Source: a virus. From it: a stretch of 23,050 nt of DNA. Location of the stretch: positions 1-23,050 of the IMG/VR virus record IMGVR_UViG_3300025913_000494. One strand, written 5' to 3'. Below, in pieces: positions 7,219 through 12,677 of the stretch. Under the pieces are notes generated by a model. It did no database searches, had not been told where the DNA came from, and worked only from the letters and a program-made list of their open reading frames with translations. The position numbers and the translations under genes are program-made. Numbering within the stretch: position 1 is the first letter of the stretch; each line of letters starts with the position of its first letter.

Positions 7219-7751
7219 TGGGCTTTCTCCGCAAAATAGCGCCGTTCCTTGGCACAGCTCTTTCTCTTGGCGGGCCTATTGGCACAATGGCGGGTGCTGC
7301 GCTCACAGCAGCCATAGGAGCCAAGCCAGGATCAAAGGTGGATGATGTACTGGCTTCTCTGACGAAAACTCCAATGACAGCGGAGCAGATGGCAGCAGTC
7401 CAAAAAGCCGATCAAGACTTTCAGCTTCAAATGAAGAAATTGAATATCGAGAGCGTGGAAGAACTTGCGAAACTAGAAGATGATGACCGCGCCAATGCCA
7501 GAGCCATGCGGACAGCGAATCCGAAAGATTACACCACGGAAGTTTTGGCCTTTGTCATCACGGTCGGTTTTTTCTTTACACTCTGGTATGTGTTCTGCCA
7601 CGGCGTAAAGCCTGAAACCCATGACATTGCTATTTCAATGGTGAGCGTTCTGGGAACGGCATGGGTGAGTGTTGTGGCGTTCTACTTCGGCAGCTCAAAA
7701 GGAAGCGCCAACAAGGATCAGATTTTGGGGGACTTAGCCAAGCAGCCCTAG
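7218..7751 (+). CDS. Holin of the 3TM / gene-transfer-agent type
   Basis: A 177-residue protein. It has an N-terminal hydrophobic helix (about 8-35, FLGTALSLGGPIGTMAGAALTAAIG), a central charged helix (about 55-105) ending in EDDDRANARAMRT, then two TM helices (about 107-127 and 137-158). It closes with VAFYFGSSKGSANKDQIL. The D-R-x-N-A-R-x-M turn and the YFGSSxGSxxK ending are characteristic of the GTA_holin_3TM group. It would permeabilise the inner membrane to release the endolysin. Its stop overlaps the stop of the leftward gene by 4 bases (7748-7751). Confidence 0.82.
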   Translation: MGFLRKIAPFLGTALSLGGPIGTMAGAALTAAIGAKPGSKVDDVLASLTKTPMTAEQMAAVQKADQDFQLQMKKLNIESVEELAKLEDDDRANARAMRTANPKDYTTEVLAFVITVGFFFTLWYVFCHGVKPETHDIAISMVSVLGTAWVSVVAFYFGSSKGSANKDQILGDLAKQP

Positions 7752-7963
7752 CCCATACCTCGCGCTCTGAATGTAAGCACTCCGGCCAATGCACCCCAAA
7801 AAGATGAGGAATGATTGCATTGGCACTGGCAGCATCCACCATACTGCTGCATGAGTGATGTCTGTAATTTCTGTGATGCCATGGCCTCAGGCGAGAAACC
7901 TACCAAACGTGAAACAAGCTGCCACCAATTAGCGGTTTCAGCATCAAACTCTTTCGCTGCCAT
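7748..7963 (-). CDS. Small hypothetical protein, last gene of the leftward operon
   Basis: The minus-strand frame reads MAAKEFDAETANWWQLVSRL from an ATG at 7963 and ends GVLTFRARGMG (71 residues). It has a Cys-rich turn (GGCCQCQC) and a short hydrophobic end. The frame stays protein-like upstream (EWTHQEWKDWATV) back to a TAG near 8011 but offers no good start there, so the true N-terminus is uncertain. A short upstream frame ends in a TGATG junction at this ATG and could provide coupling. It is convergent with the holin gene. Confidence 0.5.
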   Translation of the reverse strand: MAAKEFDAETANWWQLVSRLVGFSPEAMASQKLQTSLMQQYGGCCQCQCNHSSSFWGALAGVLTFRARGMG

Positions 7964-8046
7964 CACAGTAGCCCAATCTTTCCATTCTTGATGTGTCCAT
8001 TCCCCCCTCTATGCGTCCCCCTGAGCCCCACCATGGAACCAAAAAG

Positions 8047-8707
8047 TTACCAAATTCCTTTCACGTAATCCGCGTATCGCCACTTTCTACCCATGATGTG
8101 ATCTGTCACAATTCCATCCTGAGTGCGGATCGTTCGTCGCTTGTCTCCGCGCTGGCCACTGCCCACCTGATTACGCCTGTCAGCCGCTTCGATTGCTTGC
8201 CTCTGTGATTTGTCACGCTCATATAGTCTGGCCGATAGGATGGCGAGAGCTGTATCCTTGTTCCGCTTCTGTGATCGCTCCGTTTCACAGCGCACGGTTA
8301 ATCCGGTTGGCCGATGCTTGAGAATGACAGCCGTTTCAACTTTGTTGACGTTCTGACCGCCTTTGCCTCCGCTACAAGTGGTTTTCCATTCCAGATCGTT
8401 TGGCGAGATGGAAAATTCAGAGGCTACAGGTTCCTCAAAAACTGCCACTGTCACGGTTGACGTGTGTACTCTGCCGCTGCGCTCCGTTGGCGGTACTCTC
8501 TGCCAGCGATGCCCACCAGATTCATTGCAGAACGTCTGCCATGCTCCCGCGCCAGAGATATGCACAACGGCAATCCCCGGTCGCTTATCGGCAATCTCGA
8601 AGCTAAAGACCCCTCCGCGCTGCCACTCGTGCGTAAATGGTTAATTGGTCAGACACCAGCAGTTTGGCATCATCGCCACCTTCAGCCGCTCTTATTTCGA
8701 TAATCAT
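8047..8707 (-). CDS. Phage class I peptide chain release factor (RF1-like), split by an apparent programmed +1 frameshift
   Basis: Frame 0 starts at the ATG at 8707 (MIIEIRAAEGGDDAKLLVSD...) and runs 34 codons to an in-frame TAG at 8605-8603. Reading +1 from there continues the protein exactly (SFEIADKRPGIAVVHISG) for 185 residues to 8047, giving 219 residues. Release-factor hallmarks: the EIRAxEGGDDA start of domain 2; SGGHRWQRVPPTERSGRVHT with the PxT tripeptide (72-74) typical of RF1 (UAA/UAG) and not the SPF of RF2; GGKGGQNVNKVETAV with the catalytic GGQ at 116-118; and the ERSQKRNK loop. Domain 1 is absent, so an RF3-type interaction is unlikely. It would hydrolyse peptidyl-tRNA on terminating or stalled ribosomes. 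The alternative is a pseudogene or a one-base assembly error. The position of the shift at a prfB-like signal argues against both. Confidence 0.85.
8603..8616 (-). promoter_or_regulatory. prfB-like +1 recoding signal with UAG
   Basis: On the minus strand the order is GGAGG (8616-8612), GGT (8611-8609), CTT (8608-8606), TAG (8605-8603), C. The bacterial prfB signal is an internal Shine-Dalgarno-like sequence, a 3-base spacer, CUU, then UGA followed by C. Here the anti-SD match is the full GGAGG, the spacer is 3 bases, CUU can slip to UUU, and the stop is UAG instead of UGA. The new frame begins with AGC (Ser), giving uninterrupted release-factor homology. Confidence 0.75.
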
Positions 8708-8727
8708 TGGTTTGTTCTTCTCTCTTA

Positions 8728-8744
8728 TCTGGGGGACGAGTCCC
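8728..8744 (-). repeat. Leader hairpin repeat, copy 1 (upstream of the release factor)
   Basis: Minus strand GGGACTCGTCCCCCAGA contains a GGGA/TCCC stem with loop CTCG. It lies between the stop of the 51-residue gene (8762) and the purine-rich ribosome site of the release factor. It shares 13 identical bases (CTCGTCCCCCAGA) with copy 2 at 8938-8955, in the same relative position before another gene of the operon. Confidence 0.6.
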
Positions 8745-8761
8745 GCAAAGATTACTTAAAA

Positions 8762-8917
8762 TCACCCTACCATCGGCGAGTCGGGATGAACTGGGCATGG
8801 ATTATCCTCGTGCTGATGCCAATGCCCCGAATGTGAATCTTCGCCGCAACTGTAGTAGCAAGTGCAATCTGTCGAAGTCATAGTATTTTGCGTTACGTGT
8901 AAATCTTGAGTTGCCAT
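8762..8917 (-). CDS. Small Cys/His-rich, probably zinc-binding protein
   Basis: A 51-residue protein starting MATQDLHVTQNTMTSTDCTC from an ATG at 8917 with a strong ribosome site (GAGGAGAGGA) just upstream. It carries DCTCYYSCGEDSHSGHWHQH and then NPCPVHPD. The four cysteines and several histidines suggest a zinc-binding turn. I recall similar small CGEDxHSGxWHQH proteins in phage genomes but no function for them. It lies between the 7-TM protein and the release factor in the leftward operon. Confidence 0.75.
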   Translation of the reverse strand: MATQDLHVTQNTMTSTDCTCYYSCGEDSHSGHWHQHEDNPCPVHPDSPMVG

Positions 8918-8937
8918 AAATTCCTCTCCTCTTCTGT

Positions 8938-8955
8938 TCTGGGGGACGAGCCCCC
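8938..8955 (-). repeat. Leader hairpin repeat, copy 2 (upstream of the 51-residue gene)
   Basis: Minus strand GGGGGCTCGTCCCCCAGA forms a 5-bp GGGGG/CCCCC stem with loop CTCGT. It lies between the stop of the membrane protein (8965) and the GAGGAGAGGA ribosome site of the next gene. Both copies are followed by purine-rich AGA-containing sequence. A role in transcript processing, pausing or protein binding is possible. Confidence 0.6.
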
Positions 8956-8964
8956 GGTCACGCG

Positions 8965-9723
8965 CTAGTCAATTCTCCGCAACTCTTCAATGATTCTCTG
9001 CCCCATGGCCCTCTGCGCTCTGCCATAACTGTTATTGGCAGTCGAATCTATTAGCCTCTGAACTTTGGCTGTGGCTTCGTTGATGTCGCGGCTGGCAACT
9101 ACCTTAGCCAGATAGACACGCATTTCATCGAAGGCAATCCTGCACGGTCCTGATACCCAAATCGCATACGTTGGAATCATCCCAAGAGGATAGAAGTGTC
9201 TCGCTGTGTGCCATCTCATCCAGAGCAGGGTAAACAGGATGTCGCTGGCGATCAGCACAATGAAGCCTAACGTGACGCTCTTTTGCTCTGCCGATAAAAC
9301 CGATCTCCGTCCCAGCCATGCCAGCCAGATAATCACGGCCATGACCACGTTTGCAGCGATCTCAGCCGCCAATAGAGAGTCTTTTAGCGAGTGCGCCATA
9401 CAGAAAACCACGGTCGCAAGTCCAAAGGTTCCAAGGGCGATGATGGCCGATGATCCAATTTTGGCCGCACGGTCATTCTCTGCAACAAACATTCCACAGA
9501 TCCAACAGGCCAGCAGAATCAGGATGAAGTATTTGCCGAAGCGTTGCGCCCAATAGAACTGCCAGTAAACGGTTTGCCGCGCCAAATGATAGACAGCCGT
9601 AAGGATGATGTCAGATGCAGCAAGGAAGGAAAAAAGGCTACAGAGAAGGCGGCTTCTGCGGAAGTAAAGCATGGCCCCGAGGACTTCAAGGGCCAACTCA
9701 ATGAACCAGGGGGAGTAAATCAT
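8965..9723 (-). CDS. Seven-TM integral membrane protein, unknown function
   Basis: A 252-residue protein with about seven hydrophobic helices (approximate residues 5-20, 26-48, 63-82, 88-112, 117-139, 148-170, 175-197). A cytoplasmic-looking charged tail follows (about 200-252, DEMRVYLAKVVASRDINEAT...RIIEELRRID). The ribosome site AGGGGGAGAG lies just before the ATG at 9723. No transport or catalytic motif was seen. It is a cargo gene in the leftward operon and may be expressed in the lysogen to modify the cell envelope (inference from position only). It ends in TAG. Confidence 0.75.
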   Translation of the reverse strand: MIYSPWFIELALEVLGAMLYFRRSRLLCSLFSFLAASDIILTAVYHLARQTVYWQFYWAQRFGKYFILILLACWICGMFVAENDRAAKIGSSAIIALGTFGLATVVFCMAHSLKDSLLAAEIAANVVMAVIIWLAWLGRRSVLSAEQKSVTLGFIVLIASDILFTLLWMRWHTARHFYPLGMIPTYAIWVSGPCRIAFDEMRVYLAKVVASRDINEATAKVQRLIDSTANNSYGRAQRAMGQRIIEELRRID

Positions 9724-9739
9724 GCTCTCCCCCTAGAGG

Positions 9740-9871
9740 TTATTTGCAGGGCATCCCTGGAAGGCAGGGCGGTCCGTCCTGCATCTTGACGGTGTTCGGT
9801 GAATTGCAGACTCCCACAGTAGCTATTGCGAGAGCAAAAATGATTGCGAGAATGAATTTGGGTTTGAACAT
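9740..9871 (-). CDS. Small secreted or membrane-anchored peptide
   Basis: A 43-residue protein: MFKPKFILAIIFALAIATVG, then VCNSPNTVKMQDGPPCLPGM and PCK. A basic start and hydrophobic core make a convincing signal peptide or anchor. Cys22 follows the hydrophobic run, but the residue before it is Val, so it is a poor lipobox. The mature part is short and has two more cysteines. The ribosome site is weak. A longer frame over the same bases (9720-9971) is not preferred because its composition is not protein-like. Confidence 0.6.
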   Translation of the reverse strand: MFKPKFILAIIFALAIATVGVCNSPNTVKMQDGPPCLPGMPCK

Positions 9872-9909
9872 GTGCCAAAATTAGCACAGAGCGAATATAA
9901 AGCATAGCG

Positions 9910-10008
9910 TTATTTTTCCTTCCTCTTTTGGGGAGCGGCCGGTTTCTGCCCGTCAACTTTTCGTGCCGCATTCGGTAATAACAACAGACCCGAGTCTTGT
10001 TTCGCCAT
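9910..10008 (-). CDS. Possible 32-residue overlapping peptide gene
   Basis: From an ATG at 10008 the frame reads MAKQDSGLLLLPNAARKVDG, then QKPAAPQKRKEK. AAGGCGGA lies about seven bases upstream. It starts inside the 53-residue gene in another frame and fills the gap to 9910. The basic Pro/Lys tail looks like a genuine C-terminus, but the peptide is short and unsupported by any family. Confidence 0.35.
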   Translation of the reverse strand: MAKQDSGLLLLPNAARKVDGQKPAAPQKRKEK

Positions 10009-10114
10009 CGCGGAATCCGCCTTGCACATGGTTCTGCATTGCATCCCGCAACTCATCGAATTGCACGAGAGATATTGTCATTTGCTGATTGCCAACCTGG
10101 ATGCGGTATGTCAC
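9953..10114 (-). CDS. Small hypothetical protein, GTG start
   Basis: A 53-residue protein (VTYRIQVGNQQMTISLVQFD..., ending SVVITECGTKS) starting at a GTG whose bases overlap the previous gene's TGA stop (GTGA). A GAGG ribosome site lies six bases before the start. Two beta strands, a helix and a strand suggest a small folded domain. It is translationally coupled to the zinc-ribbon gene upstream. Confidence 0.65.
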   Translation of the reverse strand: MTYRIQVGNQQMTISLVQFDELRDAMQNHVQGGFRDGETRLGSVVITECGTKS

Positions 10115-10383
10115 TTTTTACCTCGCTTGGGCTGCCCCTTGGTCTTACCCTTGGGCCGTCCCGCATCTTTACGTTTTGAATTTCCAGGCTGAGGGCCACG
10201 CTTTTGCTTTCGGGGCGTGTTCCACAGCATTGACTTACACCGTGGGCAGCGCTTTGGTTCTTCGTCACCTTCCGCTAACCACACGGTAGGCTTTGCAGGG
10301 GTTGAGCAGCGCTGGCATTTACAGGCGAGACGGCCAAAGACTTCCTTTGTAGGCATGTCGCCAATTATATGTGCGTCTGCCAT
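10111..10383 (-). CDS. Zinc-ribbon protein with basic C-terminal tail
   Basis: A 90-residue protein. Cys21, Cys23, Cys26 (CKCQRC) and Cys46-P-R-Cys49 form a zinc ribbon around residues 20-52, with RCPRCKSMLWNTPR in the common phage style. Residues 58-90 are a Lys/Arg/Pro/Gly tail with a GRPKGK AT-hook-like element, which suggests nucleic-acid binding. The start overlaps the previous stop as TAATG. It might be a regulator of the module, but nothing proves it. Confidence 0.78.
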   Translation of the reverse strand: MADAHIIGDMPTKEVFGRLACKCQRCSTPAKPTVWLAEGDEEPKRCPRCKSMLWNTPRKQKRGPQPGNSKRKDAGRPKGKTKGQPKRGKK

Positions 10384-10703
10384 TACGCAGCCTTTCCATG
10401 CTCACAGGGGCAATCAGGATCGCAAGGCTGAAGTGCTTTGCAGCGTTCGTTTTCTCTGATACCTTCTCTAAGCTCTGCAACGGTTGAATAAAGATCACTG
10501 TGCAGTTCAGGGCCAAAGCAATAGCCTTCCGGCGCGAATAGTTCGTAATTTGGTTCGCCCTGTCCTTCTCCAAGATAAGCAATAACGCACCGCTGGCCGC
10601 AGATTGTCACGTATCCATATAGCGGCGGCTCACACAGTAAATGCCTGCGAGCTTCCGCGTATGCTCTCTTCTGTTCCTCGGTAGCCTTGACTATCTTCGA
10701 CAT
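10383..10703 (-). CDS. First gene of the leftward operon, Cys-rich tail, unknown function
   Basis: A 106-residue protein starting MSKIVKATEEQKRAYAEARR at 10703, with GAGG 11 bases upstream. An in-frame start at 10745 is rejected because it lies upstream of the predicted transcription start. An N-terminal charged helix is followed by a beta-rich core (YGYVTICGQRCVIAYLGEG, NYELFAPEGYCFG) and a terminal CDPDCPCEHGKAA that could bind metal. No DNA-binding motif was seen, so it is not an obvious repressor although it sits directly beside the operators. Confidence 0.72.
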   Translation of the reverse strand: MSKIVKATEEQKRAYAEARRHLLCEPPLYGYVTICGQRCVIAYLGEGQGEPNYELFAPEGYCFGPELHSDLYSTVAELREGIRENERCKALQPCDPDCPCEHGKAA

Positions 10704-10717
10704 ACTGAAAAACCTCA

Positions 10718-10736
10718 ACTGTCCCAATAGTACAGT
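10718..10736. promoter_or_regulatory. Operator 1, dyad over the leftward -10 box
   Basis: ACTGTCCCAATAGTACAGT has inverted ends ACTGT/ACAGT. Its 15-base core TGTCCCAATAGTACA matches operator 2 at 12 of 15 positions. It covers the leftward -10 element. Confidence 0.65.
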
Positions 10737-10755
10737 TATTATCACAGCATGTCAA
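10727..10755 (-). promoter_or_regulatory. Leftward promoter of the cargo operon
   Basis: Minus strand TTGACA (10755-10750), a 17-base spacer, then TACTAT (10732-10727). This is a perfect -35 box at optimal spacing with a 4/6 -10 box. The -10 box lies inside operator 1, so binding there should block initiation. The expected start is about 20 bases upstream of the first gene's ATG. Confidence 0.72.
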
Positions 10756-10773
10756 GAGCGAAGAAAAATATAT

Positions 10774-10803
10774 TTGTCCTAATGGGACAGTTTCTGTTAC
10801 GAT
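10774..10803 (+). promoter_or_regulatory. Possible rightward promoter for integrase
   Basis: TTGTCC (10774-10779), an 18-base spacer and TACGAT (10798-10803) form a moderate promoter facing the integrase gene. The -35 element overlaps operator 2. It matches 4 of 6 bases at each box, so it is weaker than the leftward promoter. The remaining leader to 10911 holds no gene. Confidence 0.4.
10775..10789. promoter_or_regulatory. Operator 2, dyad over the rightward -35 box
   Basis: TGTCCTAATGGGACA is a near-perfect inverted repeat (TGTCC/GGACA around TAATG). Its centre is 55 bases from that of operator 1, about five helical turns, so the two sites face the same side of the DNA. Cooperative binding of one repressor at both is plausible. 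Confidence 0.65.
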
Positions 10804-10911
10804 TCTCCCCGGCTCAGGCAGCTCATACCATTCATACCCGCTGCCACGAGTCGCAAGCGCAAGAAAAGTTACAAAATTCATGGCTACTTTTTATAAAGGA
10901 AATCAACTACT

Positions 10912-12285
10912 ATGCAGCATTCATCAGCATTGGCATGCCATTCGGCCCTCGATATTAAGAAAAAATTTACAATTAAACCTGCATTAAATGAGCACACACA
11001 GCGTTATAGTTACGCACACAAGATCGTAGAACGACCAAACCAGGTATCCAGCAAGCAACCGCCCGTAACTGCTATCGCTTCCTCGCGGCCCGAAAGTAAA
11101 ACTGTATTAAAGAACGGATCGAGCGCGGTTGATTTGGGCGCTAGCTCCCATGTCTCCTCACTCGACAATGGGACGCTATTGTGCGTCCAGCAGTCAGCAC
11201 CCCAACATTTAGACGTAGCGAAACAAAAGCAAAGTGCGTTAGAATTTGGGGCATTCAGAAGCGATTTCGACCTCAGGGCCGAGCAAGCGAGGAACGCCAC
11301 TATGCAGACTCCACAGGAGTTGCAGGAAAAACTTTTTTCCGTTGCCGCGAAAGAATGGCTAGAAGAAGAGGAAACCTACCATCCCGACAAGCCCAAAACC
11401 CTGAAGTCCTACGGCGATTACGTGAAGCGGCTGGAAGTGCTGTTTACCATGCGGCTGAATGAAATTCACATAGGCCACATCAAGGAATATCAACGGGAAA
11501 TGAAAAAGAAGTACCATCCGCGCTCCGTCAATAACGATATAGGCGTTTTGTCCCGTGTGCTCCGTAAGGCCGAGCTGTGGGAGCCAATCAGACCACTTTA
11601 CCGTCCCCTGCCTGTGCCGAAATGGACACCGCCCCGCGTTTTGACCGAAAAAGAGGAGCAGCATCTATTTGAGGTCGCGGCCCTGAATCATTCGTACTCC
11701 CTTGCCTATTGGGTGGCCAGTTTGACGAACAACACAACCGCATCTGGCAGTGAGCTGCGCGGACTCAAGATCAAGAACATTGATATGGAATCCATACCGC
11801 CGATTATGTATGTGCCTTCGGACAAGGTAAAGAACGAATACCGTGCCAGGGTGATTCCGCTAAACGAGCGCGGAGTTAAGCAGATGGAGCGCATTCTTGA
11901 GAGGTCGCGGGAATGCGGTTCCGTCCTGCCTGAGCACTACGTTTTCCCACTCCGTACCCGTTCAGGGAAGCACCCTGTTTACGATCCAACCAAGCCAGCC
12001 AGCGAGTCTTTTCTGCGGAAGCAATGGGACAAGATGCGCAAGGAAGCGGGATTCCCATGGCTCAGACCGCATGACATGAGACACCAGATCATCACAAAGC
12101 TTTTGGAAAATGGCGTTCCTGAGCAAACCGTGATGTCGATTGCCGGACATGTCAGCCGAGAGATGTTGGAGCACTATTCGCATCAGCGGGTCGATGCCAA
12201 GTTTCGAGCACTAGACCTAATCAATCCGGACAAGAAAAAACCCGTAGCCACTGCCAAGGGTAAGGGTGTGAAAAATGCGGGATAA
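10912..12285 (+). CDS. int: Tyrosine-family integrase
   Basis: A 457-residue site-specific recombinase for integration at attB and, with a helper, excision. Residues about 135-225 resemble the SAM-like core-binding domain (AAKEWLEEEE, NEIHIGHIKEYQREM, SVNNDIGVLSRVLRKA). The catalytic domain holds Arg283 (SELRGLKIKN), a Lys near 305-307 in the beta hairpin, His387 and Arg390 (HDMRHQ), His413 (AGH) and the nucleophile Tyr422 (LEHYSHQR). Residues 1-130 are unusually long and low in recognisable features; an internal Met131 would give a more typical length. The ATG at 10912 has AAAGGA 11 bases upstream. The putative attP lies just downstream. Confidence 0.95.
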   Translation: MQHSSALACHSALDIKKKFTIKPALNEHTQRYSYAHKIVERPNQVSSKQPPVTAIASSRPESKTVLKNGSSAVDLGASSHVSSLDNGTLLCVQQSAPQHLDVAKQKQSALEFGAFRSDFDLRAEQARNATMQTPQELQEKLFSVAAKEWLEEEETYHPDKPKTLKSYGDYVKRLEVLFTMRLNEIHIGHIKEYQREMKKKYHPRSVNNDIGVLSRVLRKAELWEPIRPLYRPLPVPKWTPPRVLTEKEEQHLFEVAALNHSYSLAYWVASLTNNTTASGSELRGLKIKNIDMESIPPIMYVPSDKVKNEYRARVIPLNERGVKQMERILERSRECGSVLPEHYVFPLRTRSGKHPVYDPTKPASESFLRKQWDKMRKEAGFPWLRPHDMRHQIITKLLENGVPEQTVMSIAGHVSREMLEHYSHQRVDAKFRALDLINPDKKKPVATAKGKGVKNAG

Positions 12286-12340
12286 ATCCAGCAACTCTCA
12301 AGTTGATGAAACCAAAGCGAATAGAAATTCCATTTTTCTA

Positions 12341-12369
12341 TTGACACGCAAACCGCTTGGGTTTAATGT
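12341..12369 (+). promoter_or_regulatory. Promoter giving a nearly leaderless transcript
   Basis: TTGACA (12341-12346), a 17-base spacer, then TAATGT (12364-12369). The expected start site (about 12376) is one base before the ATG at 12377. This is the only strong rightward promoter found before the early operon, so transcription from it may also run through the attP region into the genes from 12678. Confidence 0.62.
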
Positions 12370-12376
12370 AGCTTGC

Positions 12377-12517
12377 ATGTCATCACCAACTGATCTTAGC
12401 CAAGCTGCTGCGGTTCTCGGAAGCAAGGGCGGCAAAGCGAAGACCAAAGCCAAGGTTAAAGCAGCTCGCGCCAATGGGCGTAAGGGCGGCAGACCTAGGA
12501 AACGCAAAGCAGCTTAA
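12377..12517 (+). CDS. Tiny basic KGG-type protein, probably DNA-binding
   Basis: A 46-residue protein starting MSSPTDLSQAAAVLGSKGGK, with repeated Lys-Gly-Gly blocks (SKGGKAK, RKGGRPRK) and a basic tail. Small SKGGxA...GRPRK proteins are common near phage and plasmid control regions and look like DNA-binding peptides. There is no ribosome site; the start fits the near-leaderless promoter just upstream. An in-frame start at 12275 would cover that promoter and is rejected. Its place between int and attP suggests an excisionase or control role, unproven. Confidence 0.72.
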   Translation: MSSPTDLSQAAAVLGSKGGKAKTKAKVKAARANGRKGGRPRKRKAA

Positions 12518-12521
12518 CCGA

Positions 12522-12662
12522 TAGTGGTAAGCGTTTATTTCTCAGGCCCATAGGTCGAACAGGCGGTAAGAAGGTTTTAGGTAAAGTCGAACAGTGACTT
12601 CCTAAACCGCAGGTCGCAGATTCGAGTTCTGCCAGGGCCACCAGATTAAACGCTTACCGCTA
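12522..12662. other. Putative attP region bracketed by a 16-bp inverted repeat
   Basis: TAGTGGTAAGCGTTTA at 12522-12537 and TAAACGCTTACCGCTA at 12647-12662 are inverted repeats, 15 of 16 matched with 12 perfect in a row. Between them lie the tRNA 3' half (12597-12643) and a short direct repeat GTCGAACAG (near 12554 and 12587). An imperfect dyad (GGTTTTAGG ... CCTAAACC) runs into the tRNA portion. Repeated arm-type sites around a tRNA-derived core just downstream of int is the usual attP architecture. Which repeat binds the integrase is not known. Confidence 0.68.
12597..12643 (+). other. 3' half of a tRNA-Arg(CCT) gene (attP core)
   Basis: The bases give anticodon loop TTCCTAA with anticodon CCT (12601-12603), 3' anticodon stem ACCGC, variable AGGTC, and a T arm GCAGA-TTCGAGT-TCTGC. 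They end with acceptor strand CAGGGCC, A and CCA. No matching 5' half is present: the GGCCC at 12545 pairs with part of the acceptor, but the D arm and anticodon stem cannot be completed. This is expected of an attP core that restores the host tRNA after integration. The exact left edge of the identity block is uncertain. Confidence 0.7.
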
Positions 12663-12676
12663 CCCCTTGAGGTAGC
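12659..12676 (+). promoter_or_regulatory. Hairpin overlapping the ribosome site of the first early gene
   Basis: GCTACC (12659-12664) pairs with GGTAGC (12671-12676) around CCTTGA. The GAGG ribosome site (12669-12672) of the GTG at 12678 lies partly in the loop and partly in the stem. Folding could lower translation of the gene, and the 5' arm also overlaps the attP inverted repeat. Confidence 0.4.
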
Positions 12677-12677
12677 A

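Noticed and set aside
8363-8703. Several plus-strand ORFs opposite the release factor
   Set aside because: They are antisense to a gene with clear catalytic motifs, have no ribosome sites and have no protein-like features.
8047-8707. Stop-codon reassignment (UAG read as sense) to explain the TAG in the release factor
   Set aside because: UAG ends several well-supported genes here (holin, 7-TM protein, CCGHG protein). Reading through TAG would also continue in frame 0, which loses the release-factor similarity. A +1 shift is required.
9720-9971. 83-residue minus-strand ORF
   Set aside because: Its sequence is not protein-like and it overlaps the better-supported signal-peptide ORF (9740-9871) and the 53-residue gene.
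12545-12643. A complete tRNA gene from GGCCC to CCA
   Set aside because: The acceptor pairs at only five positions, the D arm cannot be formed, the 5' anticodon stem does not match ACCGC and the length is about 99. It is better read as an attP carrying only the 3' half.
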